64,000 nt of DNA from Chaunax sp. Z400 (GCA_037577475.1 CM075188.1:16326501-16390500); one strand, 5' to 3'; shown: positions 1 to 17,684, counted from the first letter of the stretch. The notes: a model not told the origin generated them from the letters alone. Numbers and translations: made by a program.

Positions 1-2940
1 AGCGAGCGTTTGCGCAAGAAAGGTGCTGGTGGTAGCATGTCCGCCAGAGAAGCTTCTCTTTCATGTGTTATCTCACATGATTACAGTTGTCCTCTTGATA
101 AGAAATGCATTGGGCTAAAAGCTTTCTTATTGACTCTGTGATACAATATGTACCGTATCATGATACAAGAGTTTGATTCAGTAGATCACATCATATTGTA
201 ATACAGTAAGCCAGGAGGTATATTATTTCACAGGCCTGTATTTTCTGTTTCCACAAAAACAGTTACATTGTTCAAGAACTGGAGGTCAGAGTGACCAGTC
301 AGAAAAAGAGACACCGTTCTCTGTATCACCATCAAAGTCAATCTGTTATTTTATGTACAATAGTTGCTTGAAGGGAGTTGCTGATTAATTATCTCTTCAA
401 CCTTGCATCTCTTAAGTTTATCTATCTAAGTGAAAAAACTCCATGTGACTCACGTGACTGGAATTTTCTTGCTTTGTACAATCACCAATTCAAAACCCAA
501 ATATATGTAATTTACAATGATATAAAACAGATCAAGGCAATCAATCTTCACAATGGGAAAGCTGGAATCAGAAAATGTCGTGAGCTTTTGATTGATCTAA
601 GATTTCATTGTTTGTGCTCAGTAATGTTTAACCCTGGACACTGAGTCATTGTAAAAAAGCTGAGTCATTGCTCATCACCAGACTTTTGAAATAGATAAGT
701 CTAAGCCTACAGGGTTTGCTAAACCCCTTACTTTACCATGGATCACGGCTGCCAGAGCCAATAGAGACTCATTGTCAGATTAACATTTCTAACATGCTAC
801 TGTTCCAAACATCCCGGTAAGATTTAACGACCAGTATGTCCTTCCCTCTGCGGTACGTCGTGTACGAGGCAAAGTGCAGTGTTAGTGGAGATGAGTATGA
901 TATGGGAGTATCCAGGCAGTTTTCAGGATGAGAGGAACCTGGCTATATAATTACCCAGTCCAAGCCTGTCATTAACAGAAGCCTCTGGAAGGAGGCCAGT
1001 GCTAATTGTTTATGTGCTGTCAGTCAGAGCTGTTTGTGCTCTGGAGCCTCTGCATGCTTTACTGCCCTGGAAACCTGCCGCTTGAAGCCGATCACCTTTG
1101 TGCAAACAATGGAACATCTGTTCAGGCCTTGCTCTGGTGTTTCAACTGGGGGGAAACTACAGTCTCCACACATTTAGTCACATTCAGATGAATTTTGGCT
1201 TTGACGCCATGTAAATCAGTCACCATGTGTTCGTCATCTCCACTGGAAGCAGTCTGAATCGTTATCAATCATGTAGCATGTGGACTGCATACCAGATAGA
1301 AGAGTTACAGAATGATGACTGACTTTAAATCAGAGGCGCCGCAGTTAAAAGTGGTGTTAAAATGACTAATTGTTTGGTGCAGTACTCTGGTGATTGGCTT
1401 TGAAAAAAAATATTGAATATAGTAGATCGATTGTGTCATGTTGTTTTGTTTATGTATCTGTTACTTAACAAATCAATACTAATTGATTAAATGTTGTTTT
1501 TCCCGTCAGTACCATCCTTTCCCATTAATCAGTATTTAATTGGCAACCTTTTACTGTTATATTTATAATTGATCAGCTTTATCTGATTTCTTATAATGAA
1601 TAATGAATATATTATTATTATTATTATCCTGAGGTGTCTTAATTACTGTGTCTACAGTACACTCAGTACACTTGTACTGTCACAATGCTGAAAATTCAAA
1701 GAAACAACATCTTTGTAGACTGTTGTGACACTGGTCTAATATAGATGCTAAATATTAGCTATTAGAAGTTCTTTACAGATAATAAATGGCCTGCAGCTAC
1801 AGAAGGTCATGGATATCTTTTCTTCTCTTCATCTTCTCACCATTAGTTAAAATAGTTCTTTCCAGGCCGGATGGATCTGACCAATTTGTTTTGGAAATTT
1901 GTCATTTCAATAAACCAAAAGATATAATATGATATGATAATGCATATGAAGACTTTTCTCAGGGAATAGTTTGTCTCAGATAGATGTCTCTTTTTTATGT
2001 GTATGACTCATGTCAGCCATCCATCTTTAGAAGCAGTGGTGTGAGGAGGGTGAACATGTGTTTTCCTCTCTTGGCTGTAATCAACCCAAACATCAAATAT
2101 TCTCATGTTATTTATGTGCCTGCAGATGTGATTCTGAACAGCCCAAAACTACAACTTTATGAGTGGTTGTATTTTATCATTTGACTTTCAAATTTAATTT
2201 GTGAATCAATCCTTCAGGTCAGTGTTGTGGAAGGGCTTAAACTTGTTTTGAATGCAGCACTGCGGCTCAGTCAAAAGATGCTTTTTATAGTCCGTGTAAT
2301 GCAATACGTGTGATTACTAATGCATACAAACACTACACCGCTCCATTGTTGTTGAAATCCTTCTGGCCAATCTCACTGAATGCAGATTGGATGATAATGT
2401 TGACTTGATCTGTAGATCATCTTTCCTTCAGTCTAGTAATTAAGTGGACAATGCAGTCAGTGTCTTTTATCCACTGCTGTCATGTGAGTCATTTTCTTTC
2501 CCTGCTTGTCAAACAGCCCTGCCTGTTTTGTTAGACACACCTTTGTGTGCACAGGGACTATTAAGGGTTTTATGTTTCTCATTTTGTGTGTGTGCACATT
2601 GTCATTGAGCCTCTTGGAACACATCAAAAGCCCGCAACCAAACTGCCAAAAACTCTGTGCTCAGCAGAAAAGAGTTGCATGTGTTTCTGATTCCCTTTTC
2701 TGCCCTTAAATGCCCTGCTGCTCAATAGCTTGTGTGTCTGTAGTGGCACAGTGGTACTTGCAAACATGACATGGTCTGCACCTCTGATTCTAAACTGAAC
2801 CACAAACGTGTTTAATCACAGCTGGGAAGCTGTTCTTTGTGAACCTGACTACTGGTTTTCAACTCTTGTAAGATTGTGTTTGCGACAGCTGAAGAAGACT
2901 TCAATCACCCCATCAAATTACTTGTCTTCTCCTCATCCAG
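1..2940. other. No gene recognised; probable intron of the gene ending at 4964
   Basis: I see no open frame with splice signals or a recognisable product here. The exon that starts at 2941 is preceded by a pyrimidine-rich CAG acceptor, so most of this stretch is probably the last part of a long intron of that gene. It is AT-rich, with a short TTA/ATT run near 1608-1627. Open frames such as 1006-1191 and 2506-2709 are short and have no support. Confidence 0.5.
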
Positions 2941-4964
2941 GTGGCTCCTCTGTCCGGCAGTCTGAATGGGGAGCTCCTCTTGTCCTCTGGCCTCACCAGC
3001 TCTGCCGGCGTCTCCGACCTGCCCCTGCCTCAGAAACCCCTGGTGCGTGGCAGCTTGTCCGTTGCACCCGCTGACTATCAAGAACGCCCTGAAGTGATGC
3101 TGCGGCGGGAGACGAGCTCCTCCACCTTGCCGCTGAAGACAGAGGTGCCACTTCATCTCTTCAGCACCACCAACCAGCTGCACAAACCGGTGGGGGTGCA
3201 GCAGCAGATCCCCACCAAGCTGGCTGCCTTCAGCAGCGGCAAAGGGAAAGCAGGCAAGATAGCCAAAGCCTCTCATCGCACTGACAGCTCTGGTAAGGAT
3301 AGGAAAACCAACAAGTATTAAGATTTTAGGAGCTGCAATTATTGAATGTTTAGTATATAACTTCCATTTCACCAAAAGCTACACCTGTTACTTTCCGACT
3401 ACTGGGAGGCAGTTATTCTAGTTTGGCAAATCGTCGCAGCTTTAGTACATCCTTTCTCTACATAATCATCCACAGATATGTTTTTTAAATGAGATATCAG
3501 TCGGACATTAATCATCCTGTAATGTCAGATTAAGTGTGAATAACTAGTTTGTAAAGGGAAAATCACCATCATTCACACAGGAAACAAACAAAGTGTTCTT
3601 GTGTCACAGCAGGTGGAGAGAGTGGACTTTCTGACTTGAACTTATTTCTATGGGCCTGCTCCACAACAGCCCCACATTTTTTTTTTATTGTTTTTGATGT
3701 TTTTTGTTTTCTTCCCTAAAAGCTGCTGTCTACAGTTTGTCAGAGGTGAACTCATACTTACATAAAAGTATTAAGAACCCTCTTTTTCAAGCATTGCATG
3801 GAGTTCTTTTGTCCTCTCTGTAGTGATATATAAAGGTGAAGCATGATCTGTTTTAAAATAGATGTTTCATTCTCACTGTGCCTAACACAGGCTTGACCTG
3901 ATCAGCATGATTTAAATGGCTCATTAGGACCACATTTGTGTGTAAATTGGGTCAGCCCTACGATATATCAAACTGTGGCCTTGTACAAAATTAACCAATG
4001 AAATCTAATTTTCTAATTAAATCTCTCTCACACACACACACAGTCTCAGTGGATATGAAGCAGATGCTGCCATTGAAGCTGTCCGCCCGAGACGACAACT
4101 CCCTCAAGGCCAAACGTTCCATCAGCCCTCACCAGCAGCTCCTGCTGCCAGCCCCTCCTCAAACTCACTCCTCGCATCACAATGCAGGTACCTTTTAATA
4201 CACAGACACACGCACACAAACCATTCATTATTGCATGCACATACACACCCTCCGTTGCTTTGTCAGGACAAACCCTAAGACAGTCTCCTCTCATCCGTCT
4301 TTGCCTGCTGCATTATTAAACTTGGTTCTCACAGACACAAACATGACACGCACACATTCTCCGCCTGGGCAGACCGGACTCCACCGATCACGTTCCTCCT
4401 AAGCTCAACATCATGCCCAGCCGCACCCTGTTTAAACACCTATCAGTTTCACATGCTTTACTGTGATTAATGATGCAGACATTTTAACATTTTAATCCTG
4501 CTCCATCACAGTTCCCACTGCCAAAAGGAATACACAGTTAGAATTTTGTGTGTTAGATTGCAGTTAGGCAGAGAAAGTGTCTGTATCTCTTTTGGAGTGA
4601 TTCTTTTGCCTCTAATAGCCTTTCTTATATGTTATTGACAGATCAATTCAGTCCTCCAGACAATGCAGGACCAGAAACCCAGTCGATCTCCATCAGCACC
4701 TCCCAACCTCCAAATGTTCAGAAACCCCCCATGCCTCCTGCACAGTCAAATCCTCAGCCCTCCATGCAGCCTCCCACTATCCCTCCCCACTCGCAGAGCA
4801 CCGGTTCCCTCCATTTCCAGTCCCATCTGCAGCCGCAGGTCATTAGTCCAAACATCCAGGCCCATGCCCAGGTAAATGTTCAAGGCCTCAGCCACAGCCA
4901 TAGCGCGCCGCCACCCTATAAGATCACAGAGGACCCTAGTAAGGAAGACGTAATCTTCTTTTAA
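2941..4964 (+). CDS. 3'-terminal three exons of an unidentified protein with a Pro/Gln/Ser-rich C-terminus (partial)
   Basis: Three exons join in one frame. They are 2941-3292 (acceptor CAG before it, donor GTAAGG after it, ends phase 1), 4044-4187 (acceptor ends a CA run, donor GTACCT, phase 1) and 4642-4964 (acceptor TTGACAG, stop TAA at 4962-4964). Together they give 819 nt, that is 272 residues plus stop. The first part has many Ser, Leu and Lys residues. The last exon is low-complexity, rich in Pro, Gln, Ser and His, and ends in an acidic-hydrophobic tail, EDVIFF. No domain, membrane segment or catalytic motif is visible, so this looks like a disordered C-terminal tail of a larger protein whose 5' part lies left of the window. 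I do not recognise the family. The coding call rests on correct phases across two introns and a natural stop. Confidence 0.75.
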
Positions 4965-9300
<4,336 letters not shown>

Positions 9301-12239
9301 TGACCACCCAATTAGCTACCATCCATGCCATTCTTCTGTCTACGAGATGCAGTAGCAGTATTATTGACCCTGTGTTTAGACGACCTAATAACAGTCTCTT
9401 CCCAGACAAAGCTCTATATTCAGGTGCTGTGGTTATGGCTGTTCAAGCCGTCTGTAGACTAAGAGCAGGCCTGTCGGTTCCTTTGTTATTGTCATTCTGG
9501 CTGGGAAGACGCTGCAGCCCTGGCCAGTTTTCATTGTCTGCTGTCATTAGTGGCTTTCCTCTGTCTCCTCTCAACAGTTATTTTTTCGGGCTGCTTACTC
9601 GGTGGAGGAAAGCTGCATTTTACTCCATCTGTGTTTTTTGTCTTGTTCCTTCCACTGCTCTCATGTCTCATGAAATGTCTCCAGTCCTCCTCACAGCTCT
9701 GACGCGCGTTTTATGTAATGCAGCTTGCAGGACGTCAGGAGTCTTCGCTGTTCTTGTTAAGTGTCATAGAACTGATACAAATAGATTACTCCACTGAGAC
9801 AGACGAACCTCCCTGCAGGCTCATGAAATGCTGAGACAAGTCTTGGTTTGATAGACTCTGTGTTAGCGGTCAGGCATAATAGGGATGAACAATACATATC
9901 CAACTAATAAATTATCAGCCCAATAATGGGAAATGTACATTATCAACTATCTGTCAATAATGAAATTATAGTCGTTTAATAGAGCCGATAATAGGAAGCC
10001 AAACTGCATTGACTATTGACATCTACACACTGATAACGAGGCTGGCAGCATTCACTGGCCAACAATGCCATAGACCCCTGGTGCTAGCATTGCTAATAAA
10101 GCAGAAGAAAAAAAAACATCTGAAAAAATAAACACAATTTAAACATGACAAATATGTGTTTCTTCCTTCTTTGCTATCCTGTTAATTATTTGAAACTCCC
10201 TCTTATTTATCCTGTGACCCCTTTAGGGGTCCTGACCCCCCAGGGTGGTAACAACTGAACATACAAATCAGATAATCCTCTTAAACCTCCCGCTTGCTAT
10301 TTTTGCAAGTGATATCATGAGGGAATGTGCTTTATGACTGCTTGTCTGGGTGTTGTTTCATTTCTCCCGGCTGAAACAAAGATCCTTTTGTTGAAAACAC
10401 AAAGAGTAGACTGACTTTTAGCCTCATTTTTCAAGTCGTAGCTGTTATCAGTGATCAATAACAAGACAGCGAATGTTTATGACCCGGGAAGGCTGTGCGT
10501 AGTTACATTTACAGTTTGTCTCCTCAGACACCAGATATTTCTCAAGGGTGTAAAGCGTGATATGTAAACTTGGACTGATTTCATGCCATCTGCCTCGTAG
10601 ATTTGGTTTGGATGAATGAGGGTCATTGTTCTTCCAACCTGCCCAACTGATCTTCCAGCTTGTATCAACAAAGGAAATCCCTGTGTGGGAGCAATGGTAA
10701 AAAAAAAAAGGCCTCCTTACATAAAGGCTATGCCAGATAGAAATCAGATCAGGTGGAGGAGCTATTGTTCCGGCGGAGGACGCCTCAGGTAAACTGAAAA
10801 GGGGAGATGGATTAGAAAGGAAGTGTGCTCTGTGCTGACTCGCCCTTTGTGCCACAGCATTTGAATTTTGTAGTTGGCTGTAGCTTGATCTGGTCATTCC
10901 TGTTTGATTCCCATGTGCCTGGGTGCTGATTACCCAGCATCAGGAAACGATGAATGCCACCATTGGAGGTGTCTGTTGCCAGCAACACAATATATGACAG
11001 CCGGATAAGAATGAGCCTTTTCAGGGGAAGAGCAAACACATTAAATTTCCTTGTAGTCCTTGTGAGATTGATGGAGATTAATGTTTAATCTGAAATCAAA
11101 TTAATGGTTTAAGGAAATACATTTATGTGCTTCCTTTCGAGAGTTAGATGAGAAAATAAATGGGCTGATTAGCCTATTTGAAATAATGTTAAATCCCAGA
11201 AATGTATCATTTCCATGAAATTAGCATGTAAAAATTGCTGTGACATCAAAACTGAGCTAAAAGCCAAGCTTAACAACAGTAACTGGACTTTGTCATAGAC
11301 ACAGCGAACTAGACAGCTTAGCTAAACAGCACCTCAGCGTACATTTAAATGTCTGTTTCACTCTATTAAGAGGAGATAGCTGATGAGATGGCAATAGGTG
11401 CTTTTAACTGACATCACATGTCCCATGATTCTCATTTTTGGCTGCCATTGCTGAGGTCAACAACACATAAACAATCGCGAGTGCCAACAATAAGTACAAT
11501 AGCTAGTGAAAGCAATAGCCTGCTTTAGGCGACAAAAGTTCTGAAATTACATTATGTGTACACCCGAGAGGTAATTGTGAAAGTGAGATATCATGAGAAC
11601 ATAAGTTAAGTCGGCAACACGGATCACTACGAGGTCAGACATGAGTGTATGGCCCCAGATCATATATCATAACATCCTTAAGTACTTGGTTATAAAGCAA
11701 AGTGTGTGTTTTCAAGCTTTCAAGAGTTTGACAGCCTACAATCAGTTAGTGTCCAGCTGGTTGAAGGGTTGGTTGGATGTATCCAGAGAAATGATCTCCT
11801 ATGTCTGCAAGGGTCAGTAGATTATAGTCTAAACTTGCGTTGTTGTTTTTATGTGATTAAACTATGTGGAAAGCTGGTCTGAATGCTCCAGGCAGCAGAA
11901 TTCAGCCTTCAGAAAAGCAACAGAGGAAGACGAGTTCGACCAGTCTTGTTGCTGCCTTCAATAATTTCATTAATGTCAATCATTTCAAGAGATCGAAGGC
12001 AACGCAGATTCAGTTTTATCTCGTTACCCCTCGTCACTTTGTTCGGCAGATGTCATGAGGAGGATGGTGCGTTTAACTCCTTTGCAAAGGTAAAAGGGCT
12101 GAGGTGGATGAGGAAAGTTTAAATTGTGATTGTGAATTAAGATAACTTAATGCACACCTTTTATAATTATTACTGACGCTGTAATTGCGGATGTTTGTCT
12201 TTATAAACTGGTTCAAATAGATAGATAGATAGAGATGAT
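9301..12239. other. Gene-free stretch
   Basis: I find no exon with splice support. The longest open frame (9372-9797) starts on GTG, and its translation resembles no family I know. Around 9880-10010 the sequence is rich in AAT/ATTAT motifs and may be an old mobile-element remnant, but I see no ends to define it. Confidence 0.45.
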
Positions 12240-12760
12240 GGGTGGTATACATAGATACATTCCTGAGGAATCTTAGCCCATTCCTCATGGGCAAAGGCCT
12301 CCAATATCCCTGGGTTTATGTGCCGTAACCACCTTCTTCTAATCCCACCAGAGATTTTCTATGAGATTCAAGTCAGACAACTGGGACGGCCTAGAATGTT
12401 CCAGGACTTCCTCTGAAACCAAGCCTTGGTGGCCTTTGAGGTCTGCTTGGGATCATGATCCTTTTGGAACGTCCAACGTCCATCTTTCATACTTCCTCCT
12501 CCAGACATGCAGCAGATCCATAGGCCTGAAAAGTTACAGCTTTGTTTCACTGCTCCTCAGAACATCATCCCAAAACATCTGTGGCTTATTTAGATGATTT
12601 TGAGCTGACTGGAACAGACTTTTCTTGTGCTTTTGGGTCAACAGTGGCGTACATCTTGGAATTTGGGCATGGAGCCCTTATGTCCTGATGTAAATTTAGG
12701 TCTTGACAGAAAAAAAACTTTGGGATTCTACTGCTAAAGTAAGTCTATCAAGGTTGTTTG
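12240..12760 (-). pseudogene. Tc1/mariner-like transposase relic
   Basis: The minus strand carries the C-terminal part of a Tc1-type DDE transposase. Around 12420-12460 it reads DHDPKQTSKATKAW, matching the conserved block in these transposases that carries the second catalytic Asp and its Asn/His-Asp-Pro-Lys context. The next part (NILGRPS) parallels the family's WP-SQSPDLNPIE block, but the catalytic tail is broken by stops and frame changes. Only about 500 bases are recognisable. I could not locate terminal inverted repeats, so this is a dead, decayed copy. Confidence 0.75.
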
Positions 12761-15700
12761 ATCACCAACAATGTCCTCTTCACCATTGTATACAGTAATC
12801 CCCCATCTGTATAATAACTCAGTGCACTGCCTGTCCACAGCTCAAAAGGTTTTTCCATCTATTTGTCAGGATGCTGTAGGATATTGTTCAAGGCTGATGC
12901 AGTGTGTGAGGTCTCTGTGGTATTTTCAGTGAAGAAGAAATAACTTCACTCATATACACACAAACGCACACTCACACATATTTTTAAATCTAATGGCAGA
13001 TGCTGTTGGTGCCAAGACAAATATCCTCTTGGCAGCTTACATGAAGAACTCTCTCATGTCAGAATGTGAAGATGTGGGTAGTTTTTTAATAGCTATGTTT
13101 CTTCCTGGAAAAAAGACCCAATAGGAGCTTTTTGAACACTCTTCTTCCCATCTTCAGAGTTGTGTTTATAGGTCTTTGCTAAACATTGATATGTGCAATG
13201 CTTTTAAGAAAATGGGAATAGGAAATGGAAAAATATCTTCACATATATCTGGAGAGAATGAGACTAAATGCCTGCAGGAAGCCCTTAACTCCATATAGTG
13301 CTGATGTGAAAGGACTCTAAAGTGAGCAAAAGTGTGCTGTAGGGTCTCACTATATCAGCTGAAGCAGATGGACTTGTCTTTATGGTGCACTTAAAGCTCT
13401 CTGTGTTATCTTGAGCTATGTAAGGATTTGTTGACCCTTTCGAAGAATGTAGCCTGAGGTGGTGCACTTAACTCCAGTATGATATCATCAAAAGCAGAGG
13501 AAATGTTCTTTTTAAAAATGGTGGTTTTGTGTCCTATATCTGTCCTCTTTTATATTTTCCTTGAGTGCTTCTGCAACTAGTATCACCACAAGTCTTTGTC
13601 CCCGACAGTCTTTCTCTTGAATGTAATATTAGGGGAGAATATTTTCAATTACAGTCTGACTGACAGACCACAAGATCAGAAATATCCAAATTCTAAATGG
13701 ACAAACCAGAGGAGGAGTGGAGTGCGGCAGAGCTCATCACAAGTGTAGCGCTGCTCTACAGAGGATCTAAACATAACTTCTCTGATTTTTGAGCTGGAAC
13801 ATAGCACTCGCCAGCCTCCCACCAGAGTTGGCAGGCTTGGATGGCTGTCTGGCAGCTTTTATTGGAGGAATGAGGGAGGGGGTGGGAGAGGGAGACACTT
13901 CCAAAAGGCCACTAACTGCAGCAAGTAGGACAAAACTGATTGGATTTGTGTGTCAGTGTGCAGAACTAGGAGTAGGAATATGTGTTAAAAAAAATGCCTC
14001 CATTATACACAGACTATATGAGTTTCCATTAACAAAAATCCAATACAGATGCAAAATGAAAACCATGACAGAAACACCCCCCCCAAAGACCATTTAGCCT
14101 GTATATACCCTCATTACCACTGTTTGATAAATGACATTTTCAGCTATCAGTCGGTTCACCATGATCCTCTGCAAGACCTGCCCTGGATCTGCCAAGTCAG
14201 GACCCTGAACTTTGTTCTTTCTAGTTGTCCTAATGGGAACATTTAGCCCACCCAGATGGGAGGTTTACCACAACATACACATCCTTTTTTCTGTCAAAGT
14301 ATTGTGGGCCAAAAACATATGAGTCCAATAAAAAAAAAGATTCTGACAAGCTCTATAAACCATAGTGGGGGAAAAAAAGAGTACTAAACTCTCAGGTTGT
14401 GAATAATAACACATTTGATTTATTTGCTACTAATTTGTTTTACCAAATACACTTTGCAAGAAACATAACTGCTACCTGTTTATTTTCAATTTGTTTTTCC
14501 AGTGAAAGTTTATGTTTATTTTTGGAACATATGTCAGTTCTATGGTCACAAGATTGTTGAAGGATATACTTTGGTATAAGCAACAAAAGCACTTATATTA
14601 AGGTTAGTGTGCTTCAGGTTAAATATTAATAAACACATTCTCTCTTGTGCCTCAAGCTGTTGTTGAGTTTTTCAATATTTAATCAAGACCACAATCTTTG
14701 CCCAACGCTAGGAGCTGTCAGTGCCTTAACATTAAATGTGAATTACTCTTTAAAACAATCTACGAGACTTGTCACTGGATATTTTACAGGATACATTCAG
14801 CATAAACATTATTCAACTTTGCAGCTACAGTCTGTTCAGTAGAAAATTTCCTCTTTATGTTGATGAAAATCTACAAGTCCAAACTACACTTAAAAAACAG
14901 AAGCATTTTACTGTTAAGTTGGTAAATTTGGAGCAAATTTAAATTACTTTATATATTGTTGGGTACTTTAATTTATGCTTCAATTTTAGTTTAAGTTGAT
15001 ATTTGTATGCAAAATATTATTATGTAAATGTAATATAATGAAAAAATGTGCCCCTGAAATGTGGTGGAGTAGCAGCGTGATGTAGTATATAATGATAAGT
15101 AGGCCGACATAATAATTGTACTTAAATCAGCCTTTGTGTAAATGTATATTTCTCCACTGACAGATGTCAGATGTTTGCACTGACCTCTTTTTCCCTCTGG
15201 AACATGACCCTGCAGTCAGACTGAAGATGGCTACCTTTAGGAGGGAAACTATGAACCCAGACATAAAACTCACTGTATCTTGTTAAATTAAAGGCAGTTG
15301 GACTCAACAGTGATCTTTACAACCTACCAAAGGAGCCAGTGGTCCATGGACATTAACATACACAAAACAAAGCCTAAGGGTATACAAAAGCCTTGATGCT
15401 TGGATGTACGTCAAGGATTTGTTAGCGAAAACTATGTGGGCGGGCTTGTGCAAATATTTCATTACAACTTGGGCAGACATGTTTGCATACAGCAGCATTG
15501 ATGTTTGTCCAGAGTGAGGATGACACACCGTTCACCTCGTTCCCATATCCTACACCATTAGGACAACTTTATGGCCTTCAATCAATCTTGACAAATATGA
15601 TTAGGCCTTTCAGGAATTTCTGATCACAGATGCTCAACCTCAGATCCACGATTCAGTGCCTGGATTCTAGTAGTTTCTGTGAAGTGCAGCGATCATTTGC

Positions 15701-15900
15701 TTCTCTTTTCCGTAGCTTTGGGTAATCCGGAAAATGTTGCACTGATTTCTTGCTGAATGTATTTGTAATGTCGGTTTCACAACAGCGCGTTTCCATTCTA
15801 GATGTATTTTTGTGTTTCTGTGGCATTGAAGCCGAACATAATGCTGCCAGTCACTAGAGCTTTTTGCCACTCAGAGGGTGTAATCGCAGTGACTTCCACC
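12761..15900. other. Gene-free stretch
   Basis: No exon, RNA gene or clear repeat is recognised. The open frames at 13789-14097 and 14645-14842 are short, without homology or splice context. The composition is AT-rich. Confidence 0.5.
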
Positions 15901-15905
15901 TTCTG

Positions 15906-16017
15906 TGACATCACGTGCATACTCTCTATATAAGGCCTGCTGAAAGAAAAAGGCTGAACCTGAACTCAGCGGAACTCAGTTGGTGGAGTGACCATATCAA
16001 GATGAAATCTGGTATGT
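15906..16017 (+). promoter_or_regulatory. Candidate TATA promoter with a mini first exon
   Basis: A CACGTG E-box (15912-15917) within a TGACATCACGTG context is followed by a strong TATA box TATATAAG (15927-15934). About 70 bases further on is ATG AAA TCT G (16002-16011), directly followed by the consensus donor GTATGT. The order and spacing fit a short 5' UTR and a first coding exon of three codons plus one base. I could not find a second exon that continues it in phase, so this is only a candidate. Confidence 0.3.
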
Positions 16018-16430
16018 TTCTGTTTTGCCAGATTGGAAGTAGACTGCCTCTGATTCACCTCTTAACTAGTTAAAAGTCTGTTATGCAAGTTCTCATGACC
16101 TCAGAGGAGATGAACTCACTCTTCAGCATTCACACACATGTACAACATACTGTAAATACACCCACCCAAGTGCACATACTTTTTTTTTTTAAAAATAAAA
16201 AAAATTTAGATTCTTGGCAGAGTGTTAACAGTGTATTAAGTAGGATGATATAATAATGTGGCAAAAGATCTGATGACAACTCAAGTCATCTAAGGTAACT
16301 TAGACACTACAAACAAAGGAAGATTACTCTGTCAAACACAGCAATTAAATTCTCATTAAATCATCCTTCCCTTGCACTTTGTGAGACAACGTGTGAAAGG
16401 GCCAAGGGAAGCCAATGGAAGCACAGCACT

Positions 16431-16625
16431 CATTTTATTTATATAGCGCCAAATCACAAAACAAATTATCTCGAGGCGCTTTCCAAGAAGAGCAGGTCTG
16501 ATCGACTCTTCACTCATCCAACAATCCTCCATGAGCAAGCTCAGTGGCGAGGAAAAGAAACCTTGAGCAGATCCCAACTCAAGGTGGGGCAGCCCTCTGC
16601 TTTGACCGGTTGGGGTGGGGTGTCC
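16431..16625. mobile_element. Dispersed teleost repeat fragment (element class uncertain)
   Basis: The segment begins with a TTTATATAGCGCC motif and continues through GAGGCGCTTTCC, ATGAGCAAGC and GACCGGTTGGGGTG. I recall these as landmarks of a repeat very common in fish genomes. It carries no intact open frame. I cannot assign it to a LINE or DNA-element family without a repeat library. Confidence 0.6.
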
Positions 16626-17010
16626 CACTCTTCCACCAAGTTTCATGAAAAACAGACAAGTAGTTTATGCATAATTGATAACAATGCCTTGTTCTTTTAT
16701 ATGGATCCACTCCAAAGTTTGTCGACTTCTTCCTTGGCATATGTCCCACCCTTCCTCCAAGTTTCATGGTGATTCGTCAAGCAGTTTACGTGTTATTGAC
16801 AAAAATGACCCAAAAAGAAAAATTAATTCCTGAGTATTCATCAGGATCCACTCCAAAATATACTAGTTTCTTCTTTGCTTCATGCCCAACCTTTCAGCCA
16901 TTTTTATGAAAATCCATCAAGCAGCTTTTGTCTAATCCTGTTATCAGACAAAGAAAACAAACAAACCAACGGCGGTGAAAATATGACCTCCTTACTGGAG
17001 GTAATAACGA
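16600..17010. repeat. Three diverged tandem copies of a 120-140 bp unit
   Basis: A block with TGTCCCACYCTTCCWCCAAG, then TTTCATG and CAAGCAGTTT, occurs at 16621, 16742 and, more decayed, at about 16881. GGATCCACTCCAAA recurs at 16703 and 16844. The last copy runs into a segment ending in GGCGGTGAAAATATGACCTCC and GGAGGTAATAA, a 3' landmark of a common fish interspersed repeat. Confidence 0.65.
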
Positions 17011-17372
17011 CAAACTCCAGTTCAGTTATACCTCTGAACAACAATCAGCTTTTCACTGTGGTCATGCCATAAATCATTCAGTGTATTAGCAGTGACCCAC
17101 CTCCACTGAGCCTTTTTCCTTTTGACTGACATCTCATTTTAGTCTCATCCAAAGCGGAGTGAGGCTCTTGAGGGAATTAGAGGAATATGAGATATTGGTC
17201 ATGGTATGGCCAGTCAGAACTACACTCTGTCTCTGTCTCTATATGTGTGCGTGCATGCATGACTGTGTGTGTTAATGCAGCGTGTGTCTGCTTCATTAGT
17301 TTTCTATAAGCCCCGCCACTCTGCTCTGAATGAGGAGGGAGGTCGACACACGTCAGCCTCAGACAGAGACAG

Positions 17373-17470
17373 ATGCTGCTGACACGTCTGAGTATCTCTA
17401 TTGTATTATTCATCCTCAGTGTCACTTCTCATCTGCAGTGGTCAACTGGACACGGTGTAACAGAAGGGGT
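17373..17470 (+). other. Candidate signal-peptide first exon (weak)
   Basis: An ATG at 17373 opens a frame whose first 20 residues look like a secretion signal: MLLTR, then a hydrophobic core of Ile, Val, Leu and Phe, then SVTSH. A CTATAAGC motif lies about 70 bases upstream, near 17303, and a possible donor GTGTAA lies at about 17455. No following exon was found and the frame then runs into low-complexity His/Thr sequence. Chance is a real possibility. Confidence 0.15.
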
Positions 17471-17652
17471 CCACACACACAAACACACAACACAGTGTAC
17501 TTTCATAAGTATGTTTGGGGTGTCTCTCTGTGCACCAGAGGGCGGTTTTACATCTGCCACACTGCAGCTCGGAGGACTCATCATCAAACTGTGGATGATG
17601 CTTTTGTAGTTTTTTTCTTTCCAAGCAGAAAAGGGCATTGATTGGAGAAGCA

Positions 17653-17653
<1 letters not shown>

Positions 17654-17684
<31 letters not shown>
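17654..17684. repeat. (GT)n microsatellite
   Basis: A run of about 15 GT units. Confidence 0.95.

Noticed and set aside
2905..3375. 156-residue minus-strand open frame
   Set aside because: It is antisense to a well-supported plus-strand exon and runs through its splice sites.
9372..9797. 141-residue plus-strand open frame
   Set aside because: It starts on GTG; the translation resembles no known family and has no promoter or splice context.
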